DNA from: Firmicutes bacterium UBA1191
GTDB lineage: Bacteria; Bacillota; Clostridia; Peptostreptococcales; Anaerovoracaceae
NCBI GenBank assembly: GCA_002310095.1
Contig: DBYH01000026.1
Coordinates: forward strand, 102,566 to 166,565
Length of the DNA stretch: 64,000 nucleotides
Reading direction: 5' to 3'
In this document: one piece after another, positions 24,833 to 36,235 of the stretch
Layout: each line of letters begins with the position of its first letter
How positions within the stretch are numbered: position 1 is the first letter of the stretch
Translations under genes and position numbers: made by a program
Notes under the pieces: generated by a model
The model's database searches: none
What the model was told of the DNA's origin: nothing
Seen by the model: the letters and a program-made list of their open reading frames with translations, nothing else

Positions 24833-26818
24833 ATGCCTGAATTCAAGGTCTATTCGGATTTTGAACCAATGGGGGATCAGCCCCAGGCAATAGAGACCAT
24901 CGCCAGGGGGATCATGGACGGCAAACGCGCACAGACCCTGATGGGAGTAACGGGAAGCGGCAAGACTTTCACGATGGCAAAGATCATCGAGAAGGTACAG
25001 AAGCCGACTCTTGTCATATCCCACAACAAGACTCTGGCTGCACAGCTACACGGCGAATTCAGGGAGTTCTTCCCGGAGAACGCCGTCGAGTACTTCGTTT
25101 CTTACTACGATTACTACCAGCCTGAGGCATACGTAGCCTCAACTGACACATATATCGAGAAGGATTCGGACATAAACGCCGAAATAGAGAAGCTGAGGCA
25201 CTCGGCGACGGCCGCTCTCAGCGAGAGGCGTGATGTAATCATAGTTGCCTCGGTATCCTGCATATACGGCCTTGGCAGCCCGATCGACTATGAGAATCAG
25301 GTGATTTCCATAAGACCGGGCATGGAAAAGGACAGAAACGAGCTTCTGCGCAAGCTGGTGGATATTCAGTACACCAGGAACGACATGGGCTTCGACAGGG
25401 GCTCTTTCAGAGTGCGCGGAGATACCATAGACATTTACCCTGCAGGGGCCGAAAACGCCGTCAGAATCGAACTTTTCGGCGATGAAGTGGAATCCATCAA
25501 GGAGATAAATCCCGTCACAGGAGAGATTCTGGGGCTCAGGAAGCATGTTGCCATATATCCGGCTTCCCATTACGTTACAAGCCCTGAGAACATCGAGAGA
25601 GCCTGCAAGACCATAAACGAGGAGCTTCAGGAGCGCATAACCTGGTTCAAGGACAGGGGCAAACTCATAGAGGCCCAGAGAATCGAGCAGAGAACAAGAT
25701 ATGATGTGGAAATGCTGCGTGAGATAGGTACATGCAAAGGCATAGAGAACTATTCCCGCCACATCGTCGGTCTGCCGCCGGGAACGAGGCCATACACGCT
25801 CATAGACTACATTCCGGACGATTTTCTCATCATGATAGACGAATCCCACGTCATGCTGCCTCAGCTGAGGGCCATGTACAACGGAGACAGGTCCAGAAAG
25901 CAGTCTCTGGTAGATTACGGCTTCAGACTTCCGTCCGCCCTGGACAACAGACCGCTGAAATTCGAGGAATTCAACGATCTTGTGCAGCAAATCGTGTACG
26001 TAAGCGCCACTCCGGCGGAATATGAGAGGGAACAGTCGGGCGGAATCAGCGCCGAGCAGATAATAAGACCTACGGGACTGCTGGATCCTGTAATTGAGAC
26101 ACACCCGAGCGATGGGCAGATAGACCATCTCATCGGTGAAATAAAGAAAGTGACGGACAAGGGGGAAAGAGTCCTGGTTACGACACTCACCAAGAAGATG
26201 GCTGAGAGTCTGACTGACTATCTGCGTGGAAACGGCATAAAAGTCAGATATCTGCACTCAGAAGTGGACACACTGGAGCGCATGGAGATCATCAGAGACC
26301 TGAGAATGGGCGTTTTCGACGTTCTGGTGGGTATAAACCTGCTCAGAGAAGGCCTTGACATACCTGAAGTATCCCTCGTGGCCATCCTCGACGCGGACAA
26401 AGAGGGCTTCCTGAGGACCGAAACATCACTTATACAGACCATAGGAAGGGCTGCAAGGAATGTTGACAGTAAAGTCATTATGTATTGCGACGGAATAAGC
26501 AAAGCCATGGCCGCGGCGATCAGGGAAACGGACCGCAGACGCAGAAAACAGGACGAATACAACAAGGCGAACGGCATAACGCCTGAAAGTGTGCGCAAAG
26601 GCATACGCCAGGTTATCGAAGCCACCGCGAAGGCAGAAGACGCCGAGGGTTATGATTCCTTCCTGGCGGGCAGAAAGCCGGATGAACTTACCAAGAAAGA
26701 GCTTAAGGACTACGTTTCAAGGCTTGAGAAGCAGATGAAACAGGCTGCGGCGGATCTCCAGTTCGAGAGAGCTGCCGAACTCCGCGACCTGGTATTCGAA
26801 TACAGAGCCAGAATGTGA
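24833..26818 (+). CDS. uvrB: Excinuclease ABC subunit B
   Basis: 661 residues, full length. Helicase-like DNA damage verification subunit of nucleotide excision repair. Walker A GVTGSGKTFTMA near residue 40, beta-hairpin region YYDYYQPEAYVASTDTYI, DEAD-like IDESHVMLPQL, motif VSATPAEYE, helicase motifs GINLLREGLDIPEVSLVA and QTIGRAARN, and the C-terminal UVR domain that contacts UvrC. Its position behind the SOS promoter, after polymerase and YolD genes, implies damage induction. uvrC is not in the window. Confidence 0.98.
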   Translation: MPEFKVYSDFEPMGDQPQAIETIARGIMDGKRAQTLMGVTGSGKTFTMAKIIEKVQKPTLVISHNKTLAAQLHGEFREFFPENAVEYFVSYYDYYQPEAYVASTDTYIEKDSDINAEIEKLRHSATAALSERRDVIIVASVSCIYGLGSPIDYENQVISIRPGMEKDRNELLRKLVDIQYTRNDMGFDRGSFRVRGDTIDIYPAGAENAVRIELFGDEVESIKEINPVTGEILGLRKHVAIYPASHYVTSPENIERACKTINEELQERITWFKDRGKLIEAQRIEQRTRYDVEMLREIGTCKGIENYSRHIVGLPPGTRPYTLIDYIPDDFLIMIDESHVMLPQLRAMYNGDRSRKQSLVDYGFRLPSALDNRPLKFEEFNDLVQQIVYVSATPAEYEREQSGGISAEQIIRPTGLLDPVIETHPSDGQIDHLIGEIKKVTDKGERVLVTTLTKKMAESLTDYLRGNGIKVRYLHSEVDTLERMEIIRDLRMGVFDVLVGINLLREGLDIPEVSLVAILDADKEGFLRTETSLIQTIGRAARNVDSKVIMYCDGISKAMAAAIRETDRRRRKQDEYNKANGITPESVRKGIRQVIEATAKAEDAEGYDSFLAGRKPDELTKKELKDYVSRLEKQMKQAAADLQFERAAELRDLVFEYRARM

Positions 26819-26855
26819 TCCATTATGTGATAATCAAGGGGCAATAGGAGAAAAC

Positions 26856-29699
<2,844 letters not shown>

Positions 29700-29760
29700 T
29701 TAGTTCGCTCAAATACAGCTTAAGAACGCTCAGCAGAGCCTTAAGAGAGGAGAAAACGAA

Positions 29761-31188
29761 ATGTTAGAAAAGATCAATCTGACCATGCTCACCGACTACT
29801 ACGAACTGACCATGGCCAATGGTTATTTCGAAGCGGACATGAAAGATGATATCGCATACTTCGACATGTTCTTCAGAAAGATTCCTGAGGATGGCGGATA
29901 CGCCATAATGGCAGGTCTCGAGCAGGTTATCCAGTACATGGACAATCTGGAGTTCACGGACGAAGACATCGAATACCTGAGGGGAAAGGGAATGTTCAGC
30001 GAGGACTTCCTGAAATATCTCAAGAACTTCGAATTCAAGTGTGATGTATGGGCTGTTCCGGAGGGTACACCGATATTCCCGTATGAACCTATCATCACAG
30101 TAAGGGGTCCTGTAATGCAGGCCCAGTTCGTTGAAACGATGATTCTGCTTCTGGTCAACCACCAGAGCCTGATCGCCACCAAGGCCAGCAGAATCGTACG
30201 TGCCGCGAAGGGCAGACCTATCATGGAGTTCGGCACACGCCGTTCACACAGCACGACAGCTGCCATTTATGGAGCGAGAGCCTCATATATAGGCGGATGC
30301 GCGGGAACCGCGTGTACGATAGCCGATGAGAACTTCGGAACTCCGGCGCTGGGAACAATGGCCCACAGCTGGGTCCAGATGTTCGACAACGAGTATGAAG
30401 CGTTCAAAACTTATACTCAGATATATCCGACCAACGCTACACTGCTTGTTGATACGTATAACGTACTCAAGTCCGGCGTACCGGCGGCAATCAAGGTGTT
30501 CAAGGAACTGGATCCTCCTAACAAGGGAATCAGAATCGACAGCGGCGACATTTCCTTCCTGACGAAGAAGGCGAGAGCGATGCTGGATGAGGCAGGACTG
30601 GAAGAATGCAAGATAGTAATTTCCAACTCACTGGATGAGTACATCATCAGAGACGTACTCGAAGAAGGAGCCTGCATAGATTCCTTTGGAGTAGGTGAGA
30701 GACTTATAACTTCCAAGGCCGAACCTGTATTCGGCGGCGTATACAAGCTGTCCGCCCTCGAGACTGAAGGAAAGATGATTCCGAAGATCAAGATCAGCGA
30801 AAACGTCGAGAAGATCACCAACCCGGGATTCAAGACCATCTGGAGACTCTTCGACAAGGATACGAACAGAATGCTCGCTGACATAATCGCACTGGCCGAT
30901 GAGCCGGCGCCGGAAGGCGATTCCATCGAGATATTCGATCCGAACGCGACGTGGAAGAAGAAGACCATCACGAACTTCTACGCCAAGAACCTGCGCGAGA
31001 AGATATTCGAGGAAGGAAAGAGGATCTACAACAGTCCTGACATCAAGGAGATAAAGGCTTACTGTCAGGAACAGCTCGACCTGATGTGGGACGAGATGAA
31101 GCGTTTCGAGAATCCGCAGACCTACTATGTAGACCTTTCAGACAAGCTTTGGAATCTCAAGAATGAGATGATCAACAACGCGAGATAA
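29761..31188 (+). CDS. pncB: Nicotinate phosphoribosyltransferase
   Basis: 475 residues with AGAGGAG before the ATG. First step of NAD salvage from nicotinic acid, ATP-assisted. Family signatures: NLTMLTDYYELTMANGYFE at the N terminus, MEFGTRRSHS and GTACTIADENFGTPALGTMAHSWVQ (phosphoribosyl pocket and active-site His), RIDSGDISFL, ISNSLDEYI and FGVGERLITS. The C-terminal ~100 residues match the longer Firmicutes PncB form. Own promoter and terminator. Confidence 0.95.
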   Translation: MLEKINLTMLTDYYELTMANGYFEADMKDDIAYFDMFFRKIPEDGGYAIMAGLEQVIQYMDNLEFTDEDIEYLRGKGMFSEDFLKYLKNFEFKCDVWAVPEGTPIFPYEPIITVRGPVMQAQFVETMILLLVNHQSLIATKASRIVRAAKGRPIMEFGTRRSHSTTAAIYGARASYIGGCAGTACTIADENFGTPALGTMAHSWVQMFDNEYEAFKTYTQIYPTNATLLVDTYNVLKSGVPAAIKVFKELDPPNKGIRIDSGDISFLTKKARAMLDEAGLEECKIVISNSLDEYIIRDVLEEGACIDSFGVGERLITSKAEPVFGGVYKLSALETEGKMIPKIKISENVEKITNPGFKTIWRLFDKDTNRMLADIIALADEPAPEGDSIEIFDPNATWKKKTITNFYAKNLREKIFEEGKRIYNSPDIKEIKAYCQEQLDLMWDEMKRFENPQTYYVDLSDKLWNLKNEMINNAR

Positions 31189-31207
31189 ACTCAAGCAAAA
31201 GCAATAT

Positions 31208-31244
31208 AAAAGTGTGTCCCAGGAATTCCCGGGACACACTTTTT
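31208..31244. terminator. Bidirectional terminator between pncB and fba
   Basis: AAAAGTGTGTCCC pairs with GGGACACACTTTT around AGGAATTCCC; T-rich tails on both strands serve the two convergent genes. Confidence 0.92.
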
Positions 31245-31274
31245 GATTTACTTCTTTTCTGTTTTGATTATTCT

Positions 31275-32243
31275 TTATGCTTTGCCTGCTGAACCGAGTA
31301 CGTTCTGGATCTTGTGAGCCACTATGTCCTTAACTGCCTGGCGGGCAGGTTTCAGGTACTGGCGAGGGTCAAAGTGTTCAGGATTCTCAGCCATGTACTT
31401 GCGGATAGTAGCCGTCATGGCAAGTCTTATATCTGAGTCGATGTTGATTTTGCATACGGCAAGTTCCGCGGCGTGGCGAAGTTCCTCTTCCGGAATGCCG
31501 ATGGCGTCAGGCATGTTTCCTCCGTACTGGTTTACGATCTTAACAAATTCCTGCGGAACTGATGACGATCCGTGGAGCACGATAGGGAAGCCAGGAATCC
31601 TTCTGATGCATTCCTCGAGAACGTCGAAACGGAGTGGAGGCGGCACCAGAATGCCGTCTTCGTTGCGGGTGCACTGTGAAGCCTTGAACTTGTACGCGCC
31701 GTGTGATGTTCCGATGGCGATCGCCAGAGAGTCGCAGCCTGTTCTGGTTACGAACTCTTCGACCTCATCAGGATGAGTGTAGCTTTCGCTGCCGGCTTCG
31801 ACACATACTTCGTCTTCGACTCCCGCGAGAGTACCGAGCTCGGCCTCTACTACAACGCCGCGTTCGTGGGCGTAATCGACGACCTGCTTTGTGATCCTCA
31901 CGTTGTCTTCGAAAGGCATCGATGAGCAGTCGATCATTACGGAAGTGAAGCCTCCGTCTATGCAGGATTTGCATGTTTCAAAACTGTCACCGTGGTCAAG
32001 ATGGAGGGCGATAGGAATGTCAGGGTTCTCTATAACCGCCGCCTCTACCAGCTTAAGAAGATAAGTGTGGTTTGCGTACTTGCGGGCGCCCTTTGAAACC
32101 TGCAGAATTACCGGGCTGTTCAGTTCGCCGGCGGCTTCTGTTATGCCCTGTACAATTTCCATGTTGTTGACGTTGAACGCGCCGACAGCGTATCCTCCGT
32201 CATAAGCTTTTTTGAACATATCGGTAGTAGTAACTAAAGCCAT
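31275..32243 (-). CDS. fba: Class II fructose-1,6-bisphosphate aldolase
   Basis: 322 residues from the ATG at 32243, which is preceded on the minus strand by AAGGAGGCG. Zn-dependent cleavage of fructose-1,6-bisphosphate in glycolysis. Motifs: VGAFNVNNMEIVQ, ALHLDHGDSFETC (metal His and catalytic Asp), VEAELGTLAGVEDEV, GTSHGAYKF, VLHGSSSVP and KINIDSDIRL. A longer reading frame continues upstream, but that extension is Arg/Lys-rich and overlaps the membrane-protein gene in another frame, so I exclude it. Second gene of a two-gene operon. Confidence 0.96.
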   Translation of the reverse strand: MALVTTTDMFKKAYDGGYAVGAFNVNNMEIVQGITEAAGELNSPVILQVSKGARKYANHTYLLKLVEAAVIENPDIPIALHLDHGDSFETCKSCIDGGFTSVMIDCSSMPFEDNVRITKQVVDYAHERGVVVEAELGTLAGVEDEVCVEAGSESYTHPDEVEEFVTRTGCDSLAIAIGTSHGAYKFKASQCTRNEDGILVPPPLRFDVLEECIRRIPGFPIVLHGSSSVPQEFVKIVNQYGGNMPDAIGIPEEELRHAAELAVCKINIDSDIRLAMTATIRKYMAENPEHFDPRQYLKPARQAVKDIVAHKIQNVLGSAGKA

Positions 32244-32259
32244 TTCACGCCTCCTTGTT

Positions 32260-32511
32260 TTATTCGTCTGACTCGGAATCTTCGTCCGCTTCGGTTTTTT
32301 CAGCTGCTTCAGTAGCATCAGTCGCCTCGGTCGCCTCAGTCGACCCAGTATCCTCGAGCTGCTGCTCAGTCTGTGCCTTTGCCTGCTGCTCGGCAAGCTT
32401 CGCCGGATAATCCATTATCGCGCCTATGCGGTTATAGATAAGAAATCCCGCGACAACCAGGATGATCAGAACGATAATAATGTCATTATTTCTGTAAAAA
32501 AAGTTTCTCAT
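32260..32511 (-). CDS. Small single-span membrane protein with acidic Thr/Glu/Ala tail
   Basis: 83 residues from the ATG at 32511 (minus-strand AAAGGAT upstream). MRNFFYRNNDI, then a hydrophobic helix (IIIVLIILVVAGFLIYN), a short linker, then a ~45-residue low-complexity acidic tail with repeated Thr-Glu-Ala-Thr triplets and a Glu/Asp/Ser end. I recognise no family. It is co-transcribed with fba 16 bases downstream and has its own promoter. The positive-inside rule puts the short basic N terminus in the cytoplasm and the tail outside. Function unknown. Confidence 0.7.
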   Translation of the reverse strand: MRNFFYRNNDIIIVLIILVVAGFLIYNRIGAIMDYPAKLAEQQAKAQTEQQLEDTGSTEATEATDATEAAEKTEADEDSESDE

Positions 32512-32536
32512 TGTGTGTATCCTTTCTTCTTCGTAC

Positions 32537-32565
32537 ACAATACCACAAAATATAGTGCTGTTCAA
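32537..32565 (-). promoter_or_regulatory. Promoter of the small membrane protein-fba operon
   Basis: Minus strand: TTGAAC (32565-32560), 17-base spacer, TATTGT (32542-32537), 25 bases before the ATG. Confidence 0.7.
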
Positions 32566-32576
32566 CGGGCTTTCAC

Positions 32577-32606
32577 TTGTAAAGAAGATTGCTTTTGTTA
32601 TATAAT
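32577..32606 (+). promoter_or_regulatory. Promoter of the pseudouridine synthase-lepB-smpB run
   Basis: TTGTAA (32577-32582), 18-base spacer, TATAAT (32601-32606); divergent from the fba promoter. Confidence 0.6.
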
Positions 32607-32636
32607 TACACGGCAGGAGGGGTAGCAGTACGGATA

Positions 32637-33617
32637 ATGGTCAAAGTCGAGATAGGTTCCAACGACGCGGGGCAGAGACTGGACAGATTTCTCAGGAAAT
32701 ACCTGAAGAGAGCTCCTCTGTCGGCCGTGTACAAGATAATACGAAAAGACCTCAAACTGAACGGCAGACGGGCTAAAGAGGACACAGTCCTTGAAGAGGG
32801 CGATGTGCTCAGTCTTTTTATTGACGAAGAACGACTGGCGGAACTGACGAAGGATCCCGCAAAGCGCAGGGCGAAGCGGCAGTTCGCCATCGCCTATGAG
32901 GATGGCGATGTTCTCATTGTCTCGAAGCCGTGGGGGCTTCTTACGCACGGGGATTCCCATGAGAAGAAGAACACCCTGATGAACCAGGTCTGCGGATATC
33001 TGCAGGACAGAGGCGGGTATGATCCGGCCGACGAGAAGACATTCACGCCTTCTCCAGTAAACAGACTTGACAGGAACACCACAGGGCTGGTAATCTTCGG
33101 CAAGACGGCCGCGGGTCTCAGACAGCTTACGAAGCTGATCAGAGAGCGGGATTATGTATCCAAGTACTACATCACCATCGTGGCCGGGGATTTCAGGGAC
33201 GGCATGGTCATAGAAGACAGGCTCGTCAAGAACGCGGAGAAGAACAGGGTGCGCATCTCCGACTCGGGGCAGAGCGCGGTATCCGAGGTCAGACCTCTCG
33301 AGCGCAGCGCCGACGGGAAGTTTTCTGTGGTCGAAGTGAGACTCGTAACGGGCCGCACACACCAGATAAGGGTTCACCTGGCAGGCAAAGGCTACCCGCT
33401 GGCCGGCGATTCCAAGTACGGCACTTCAGCGTCAGGAAGAAAGGCCAACGACAGGCTGAGGAAACTGGGAGTCACGACACAGCTACTGCATGCGGGCCGG
33501 CTTGCTTTCGGAGATATACCTGAAGAATACACAGCTCTCCAGGGCCTGAGAAAAAAAGAAATCACCGCTCCGGTACCTGCGGAGTTTCAGAGGGTATGGG
33601 ACGAGATAAAAGGATAG
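32637..33617 (+). CDS. RluC/RluD-family 23S rRNA pseudouridine synthase
   Basis: 326 residues from the ATG at 32637. An N-terminal S4 RNA-binding domain (GQRLDRFLRKYLKRAP, YKIIRKDLKLNGRRA) is followed by the catalytic domain with VNRLDRNTTGLVIFGKTA (active-site Asp), YEDGDVLIVSKPWGLLTHGD and LVTGRTHQIRVHLAGKGYP. It isomerises specific uridines of large-subunit rRNA. The best ribosome site (GGAGGGG, 32616-32622) is 14 bases from this ATG, which is long, but no better start codon is in frame between them. First gene of an apparent operon with lepB and smpB. Confidence 0.92.
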   Translation: MVKVEIGSNDAGQRLDRFLRKYLKRAPLSAVYKIIRKDLKLNGRRAKEDTVLEEGDVLSLFIDEERLAELTKDPAKRRAKRQFAIAYEDGDVLIVSKPWGLLTHGDSHEKKNTLMNQVCGYLQDRGGYDPADEKTFTPSPVNRLDRNTTGLVIFGKTAAGLRQLTKLIRERDYVSKYYITIVAGDFRDGMVIEDRLVKNAEKNRVRISDSGQSAVSEVRPLERSADGKFSVVEVRLVTGRTHQIRVHLAGKGYPLAGDSKYGTSASGRKANDRLRKLGVTTQLLHAGRLAFGDIPEEYTALQGLRKKEITAPVPAEFQRVWDEIKG

Positions 33618-33621
33618 ACAC

Positions 33622-34212
33622 ATGAACGATATGACAGAAAACACTGAATTAACTGAAGAAAAAAAAGAAAATAAAGGCAGCTTCCTGAAGGATCTGATCA
33701 AGGACATAATAATCGCGGTTGTCATAGTGCTGGCGATCACTTCGGTGATCAAGCCGACGATAGTCAAAGAAGAATCCATGCTGGATACGCTTCAGGAAAA
33801 CAACTATCTTTTTGTGAACAAGATGGCCTACAAGTTCAAGGATCATCCGGACAGAGGGGATATCATTGTATTCAAGTCCGATCTTCCTAACGAGGACAAC
33901 GGCGGCAAGAAACTGCTCATCAAGAGGGTCATCGGCGTGGAAGGAGACGTAATATCCTTCGAGGATGATCAGGTTTACAGAAACGGGGAGCTGCTCAAAG
34001 AGGATTATATTTACGAAGAGGAGCCGGCTTACAGAGACTATCCGAACGGCGAATCCTTCACGGTCGGCGAGGACCAGATTTTCGCCATGGGCGATCACAG
34101 GTCGGTGAGCTGTGACAGCAGATCGGAATCCGTCGGCATGGTTTCAGAGGAGAGCGTCGTCGGAAAGGCCTTCCTGAGACTGTATCCGTTCAATGAGATA
34201 GGGACGCTGTAG
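33622..34212 (+). CDS. lepB: Signal peptidase I
   Basis: 196 residues. A cytoplasmic charged N terminus and one membrane anchor (about 24-43) are followed by the S26 protease domain. Catalytic Ser52 lies in KEESMLDTL and catalytic Lys101 in LLIKRVIG; the usual GDNRxxSxDSR box reads GDHRSVSCDSRS (158-167). The residues before the Ser (Glu-Glu instead of Gly-x) and His159 for Asn are mild departures from the common consensus. It removes signal peptides from secreted proteins. AAAGGAT upstream; four bases after the pseudouridine synthase gene. Confidence 0.93.
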   Translation: MNDMTENTELTEEKKENKGSFLKDLIKDIIIAVVIVLAITSVIKPTIVKEESMLDTLQENNYLFVNKMAYKFKDHPDRGDIIVFKSDLPNEDNGGKKLLIKRVIGVEGDVISFEDDQVYRNGELLKEDYIYEEEPAYRDYPNGESFTVGEDQIFAMGDHRSVSCDSRSESVGMVSEESVVGKAFLRLYPFNEIGTL

Positions 34213-34217
34213 AGACG

Positions 34218-34661
34218 ATGAAACTTGTAGCCAACAACAAAAAAGCAAGGCACGACTACTTCATCGATGAGACTTACGAAGCAGGAATAGAGCTGACGGG
34301 GACGGAAATCAAATCCGTACGGCAGGGCAAAGTCAGCATCAAGGAGAGTTACGCCAGAATAAGAGGCGGCGAGGTTTTCATCCTCGGAATGAATATAAGC
34401 CCTTACGAGGAAGGAAACAGGTTCAACGTTGATCCCCTGAGACCAAGGAAACTTCTGCTCCACAAGAGGGAGATAAGGAAGCTCATAGGATATATTACAC
34501 AGGACGGCTTGACTTTGGTGCCGCTTAGGATGTATATTAACGACCGTGGCAAAGCCAAAGTGGAACTGGCCGTGGCCAGAGGCAAGAAGAACTACGATAA
34601 GCGCCGCGATATAGCGAAGCGCGACGCCGACAGAAGAATGCAGCAGGCCAGGAGGAAATAA
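34218..34661 (+). CDS. smpB: SsrA-binding protein
   Basis: 147 residues, normal length. Binds tmRNA and takes it to stalled ribosomes. Motifs NNKKARHDYFIDETYEAGIELTGTEIKSVR, RGGEVFILGMNISPYE and the basic tail GKKNYDKRRDIAKRDADRR. Its RNA partner ssrA is encoded 355 bases downstream, a very common arrangement. Confidence 0.98.
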   Translation: MKLVANNKKARHDYFIDETYEAGIELTGTEIKSVRQGKVSIKESYARIRGGEVFILGMNISPYEEGNRFNVDPLRPRKLLLHKREIRKLIGYITQDGLTLVPLRMYINDRGKAKVELAVARGKKNYDKRRDIAKRDADRRMQQARRK

Positions 34662-34987
34662 TGCAGAGTTTATTTGACAAACTTGGAAAAGCCGCCTCAT
34701 CGACGGCATCAAACGCGGCAAGCAAGGCTGCCGAAATGAGAGAAATCAACAGACTCAAGGGCGAAAGGGTGGACCTTAAGAATGAGTACACCATCGTCAA
34801 GAAGAAACTGTCTGAATATGTATTCAAGCAGTATCAGGAAGGCAAGCTCGAAGACGAAGCTCTCATCGAGTTCTGCGACAAGATGCAGGAACTGAGAGAC
34901 AGCATCGATGAGCTTGGCAATGAAATCGAGGCTGTAAAAGCCGAATATGAAGAAAAGGCGTCCGTAAGATCTGAAGAGAGATTATAG
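34661..34987 (+). CDS. Small coiled-coil protein of unknown function
   Basis: 108 residues. Its ATG shares one base with the smpB stop (TAATG) and has GGAGG upstream, so it is translationally coupled. An Ala/Ser-rich amphipathic N terminus (FDKLGKAASSTASNAASKAA) is followed by a long charged helix with heptad-like spacing (residues 30-105, REINRLKGERVDLKNEYTIV through AEYEEKAS). No cysteines except one near 75, no membrane segment. I do not recognise a family. The position between smpB and ssrA is suggestive of a translation-related role, but this is only inference. Confidence 0.7.
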   Translation: MQSLFDKLGKAASSTASNAASKAAEMREINRLKGERVDLKNEYTIVKKKLSEYVFKQYQEGKLEDEALIEFCDKMQELRDSIDELGNEIEAVKAEYEEKASVRSEERL

Positions 34988-35016
34988 CGGACATTGCACT
35001 TTACAATTGAATACAC

Positions 35017-35372
35017 GGGGATGCACTGGTTTCGACGGGGGTGTGGAAACCGGATAAGCGAGCCGAAGTCGCCCAGTCTTCGTAAAAAAGGGCCGTTAAA
35101 GATAAACGCAAAAACTAACAACAATTTCGCACTGGCAGCATAGTTCTGCCCCGCGCGTTCACCCGGATTCACCTGCAGGTCCGGTGCTGAACGTCAAACA
35201 TGCAGGAAAACCTTACGCGCTTTCCCGGACGCGTGAGGGACTGACGGGATAGTCCTTCTTTCAGTTCGTTTCCGGACGGTCTGAAGGGCGAAACTCAAAT
35301 CGGAAACTGCGCTCGGAGAAATTACGGTGAAAATGCTTTCGGACATGGGTTCAATTCCCATCATCTCCACCA
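35017..35372 (+). ncRNA. ssrA: Transfer-messenger RNA (tmRNA)
   Basis: 356 bases. The 5' end GGGGATG pairs with 3' CATCTCC (one G-U), followed by A-CCA, which is encoded. The 5' tRNA-like part has ACTGGTTTCGACGGGG and the T arm reads GGTTCAATTCCC near the 3' end. The tag reading frame starts at GCA 35108 and ends at TAG 35141: AKTNNNFALAA, ending in the proteolysis signal ALAA. A TACAAT -10 lies at 35002-35007; its -35 is weak. It tags peptides on stalled ribosomes together with SmpB encoded upstream. Confidence 0.97.
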
Positions 35373-35381
35373 TGAACGAAG

Positions 35382-35403
35382 AAGAGGCCTAAGGCCTCTT
35401 TTT
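35382..35403 (+). terminator. Terminator of ssrA
   Basis: AAGAGGCC-TAA-GGCCTCTT followed by TTT. Confidence 0.9.
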
Positions 35404-35446
35404 CATTAAGCAACTGAACGCAACAAAAATGTACAAACAGTGTCGC

Positions 35447-35477
35447 GTTTAGTTGGTTGTAATATACGCAACTAAAC
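35447..35477. promoter_or_regulatory. Perfect inverted repeat, candidate operator of the ABC operon
   Basis: GTTTAGTTG (35447-35455) and CAACTAAAC (35469-35477) separated by 13 bases, 39 bases before the ABC ATPase start. Centre-to-centre spacing of about two helical turns suits a dimeric regulator; the XRE-AbrB protein of the same operon is the obvious candidate. Confidence 0.6.
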
Positions 35478-35515
35478 ATTACAATAATCATAGAAATCAG
35501 ATAAAGGAGATTGCT

Positions 35516-36235
35516 ATGAATATTGTTGAAGTTAAAAGCATCTGCAAATCGTATCCTGCTTTCCGGCTTGATGATGTTTCGTTCTCCCTCGAAAAGGGGA
35601 AGATCACAGGCTTCATCGGGCGGAACGGCGCTGGTAAAACGACCACTATCAAGTCCATGCTGAATCTGGTTCACGCTGACGGCGGTGAGATCACGTACTT
35701 CGGACTGCCTTTGCACGGGCATGAAATGGAAATCAAGCAGCGTATCGGTTATTCCACCGGCACGATCAGCTGGTATCCAAGGAAGGTCATCAGAGAGATA
35801 GTCGATGTTACAAAGGCATTCTATCCGACATGGGATGATGAGGCGTACAGAAGGTACATGTCCCTGTTCGGTATCGATGAGAACAAGAAACCGATTGAAC
35901 TGTCCGAAGGAATGAAAGTCAAGTTTAATCTGCTTCTGGCGCTGTCTCACCGCGCAGAAGTTCTTATCCTTGATGAGCCTACAAGCGGACTGGATCCGTT
36001 CTCGAGGGATGAGCTGCTGGAAATGTTCAGGACCCTGAAGGAACATGGAGTGACCATTCTGTTTTCGACCCACATCACGTCGGATATAGAGAGATGCGCG
36101 GATAATATCGTGTATATCAGCAATGGGAAGATACGCGCGGCCAGTTCCAAGGCGGATTTCATGCAGAACAACGGACGGCCAGGTGAAACTCTTGAAGAGG
36201 TGTTCCTCAGACTTGAAAGAGAGGTGATAGCATGA
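35516..36235 (+). CDS. ABC transporter ATP-binding protein (YtrB/BcrA type)
   Basis: 239 residues from the ATG at 35516, with AAAGGAGA six bases upstream. Walker A GFIGRNGAGKTTTIKSML, a signature reading ELSEGMKVKFNLLLALS in place of LSGGQ, Walker B LILDEPTSGLDPFS and the switch His in FSTHITSDIERC. The degenerate LSEGMK signature is common in small YtrB-like exporters. It pairs with the permease whose ATG overlaps this stop. Likely exports an antimicrobial peptide, lipid or cell-wall-active compound; substrate unknown. Confidence 0.9.
   Translation: MNIVEVKSICKSYPAFRLDDVSFSLEKGKITGFIGRNGAGKTTTIKSMLNLVHADGGEITYFGLPLHGHEMEIKQRIGYSTGTISWYPRKVIREIVDVTKAFYPTWDDEAYRRYMSLFGIDENKKPIELSEGMKVKFNLLLALSHRAEVLILDEPTSGLDPFSRDELLEMFRTLKEHGVTILFSTHITSDIERCADNIVYISNGKIRAASSKADFMQNNGRPGETLEEVFLRLEREVIA

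Noticed and set aside
32244..32396. N-terminal extension of aldolase
   Set aside because: The extra 51 residues are Arg/Lys-rich, out of family, and overlap the membrane-protein gene in another frame; the good ribosome site is just before 32243.
35017..35372. A tRNA gene suspected from the T-arm and CCA end
   Set aside because: It is the 3' part of tmRNA; the 5' partner arm and tag frame are 300 bases upstream.
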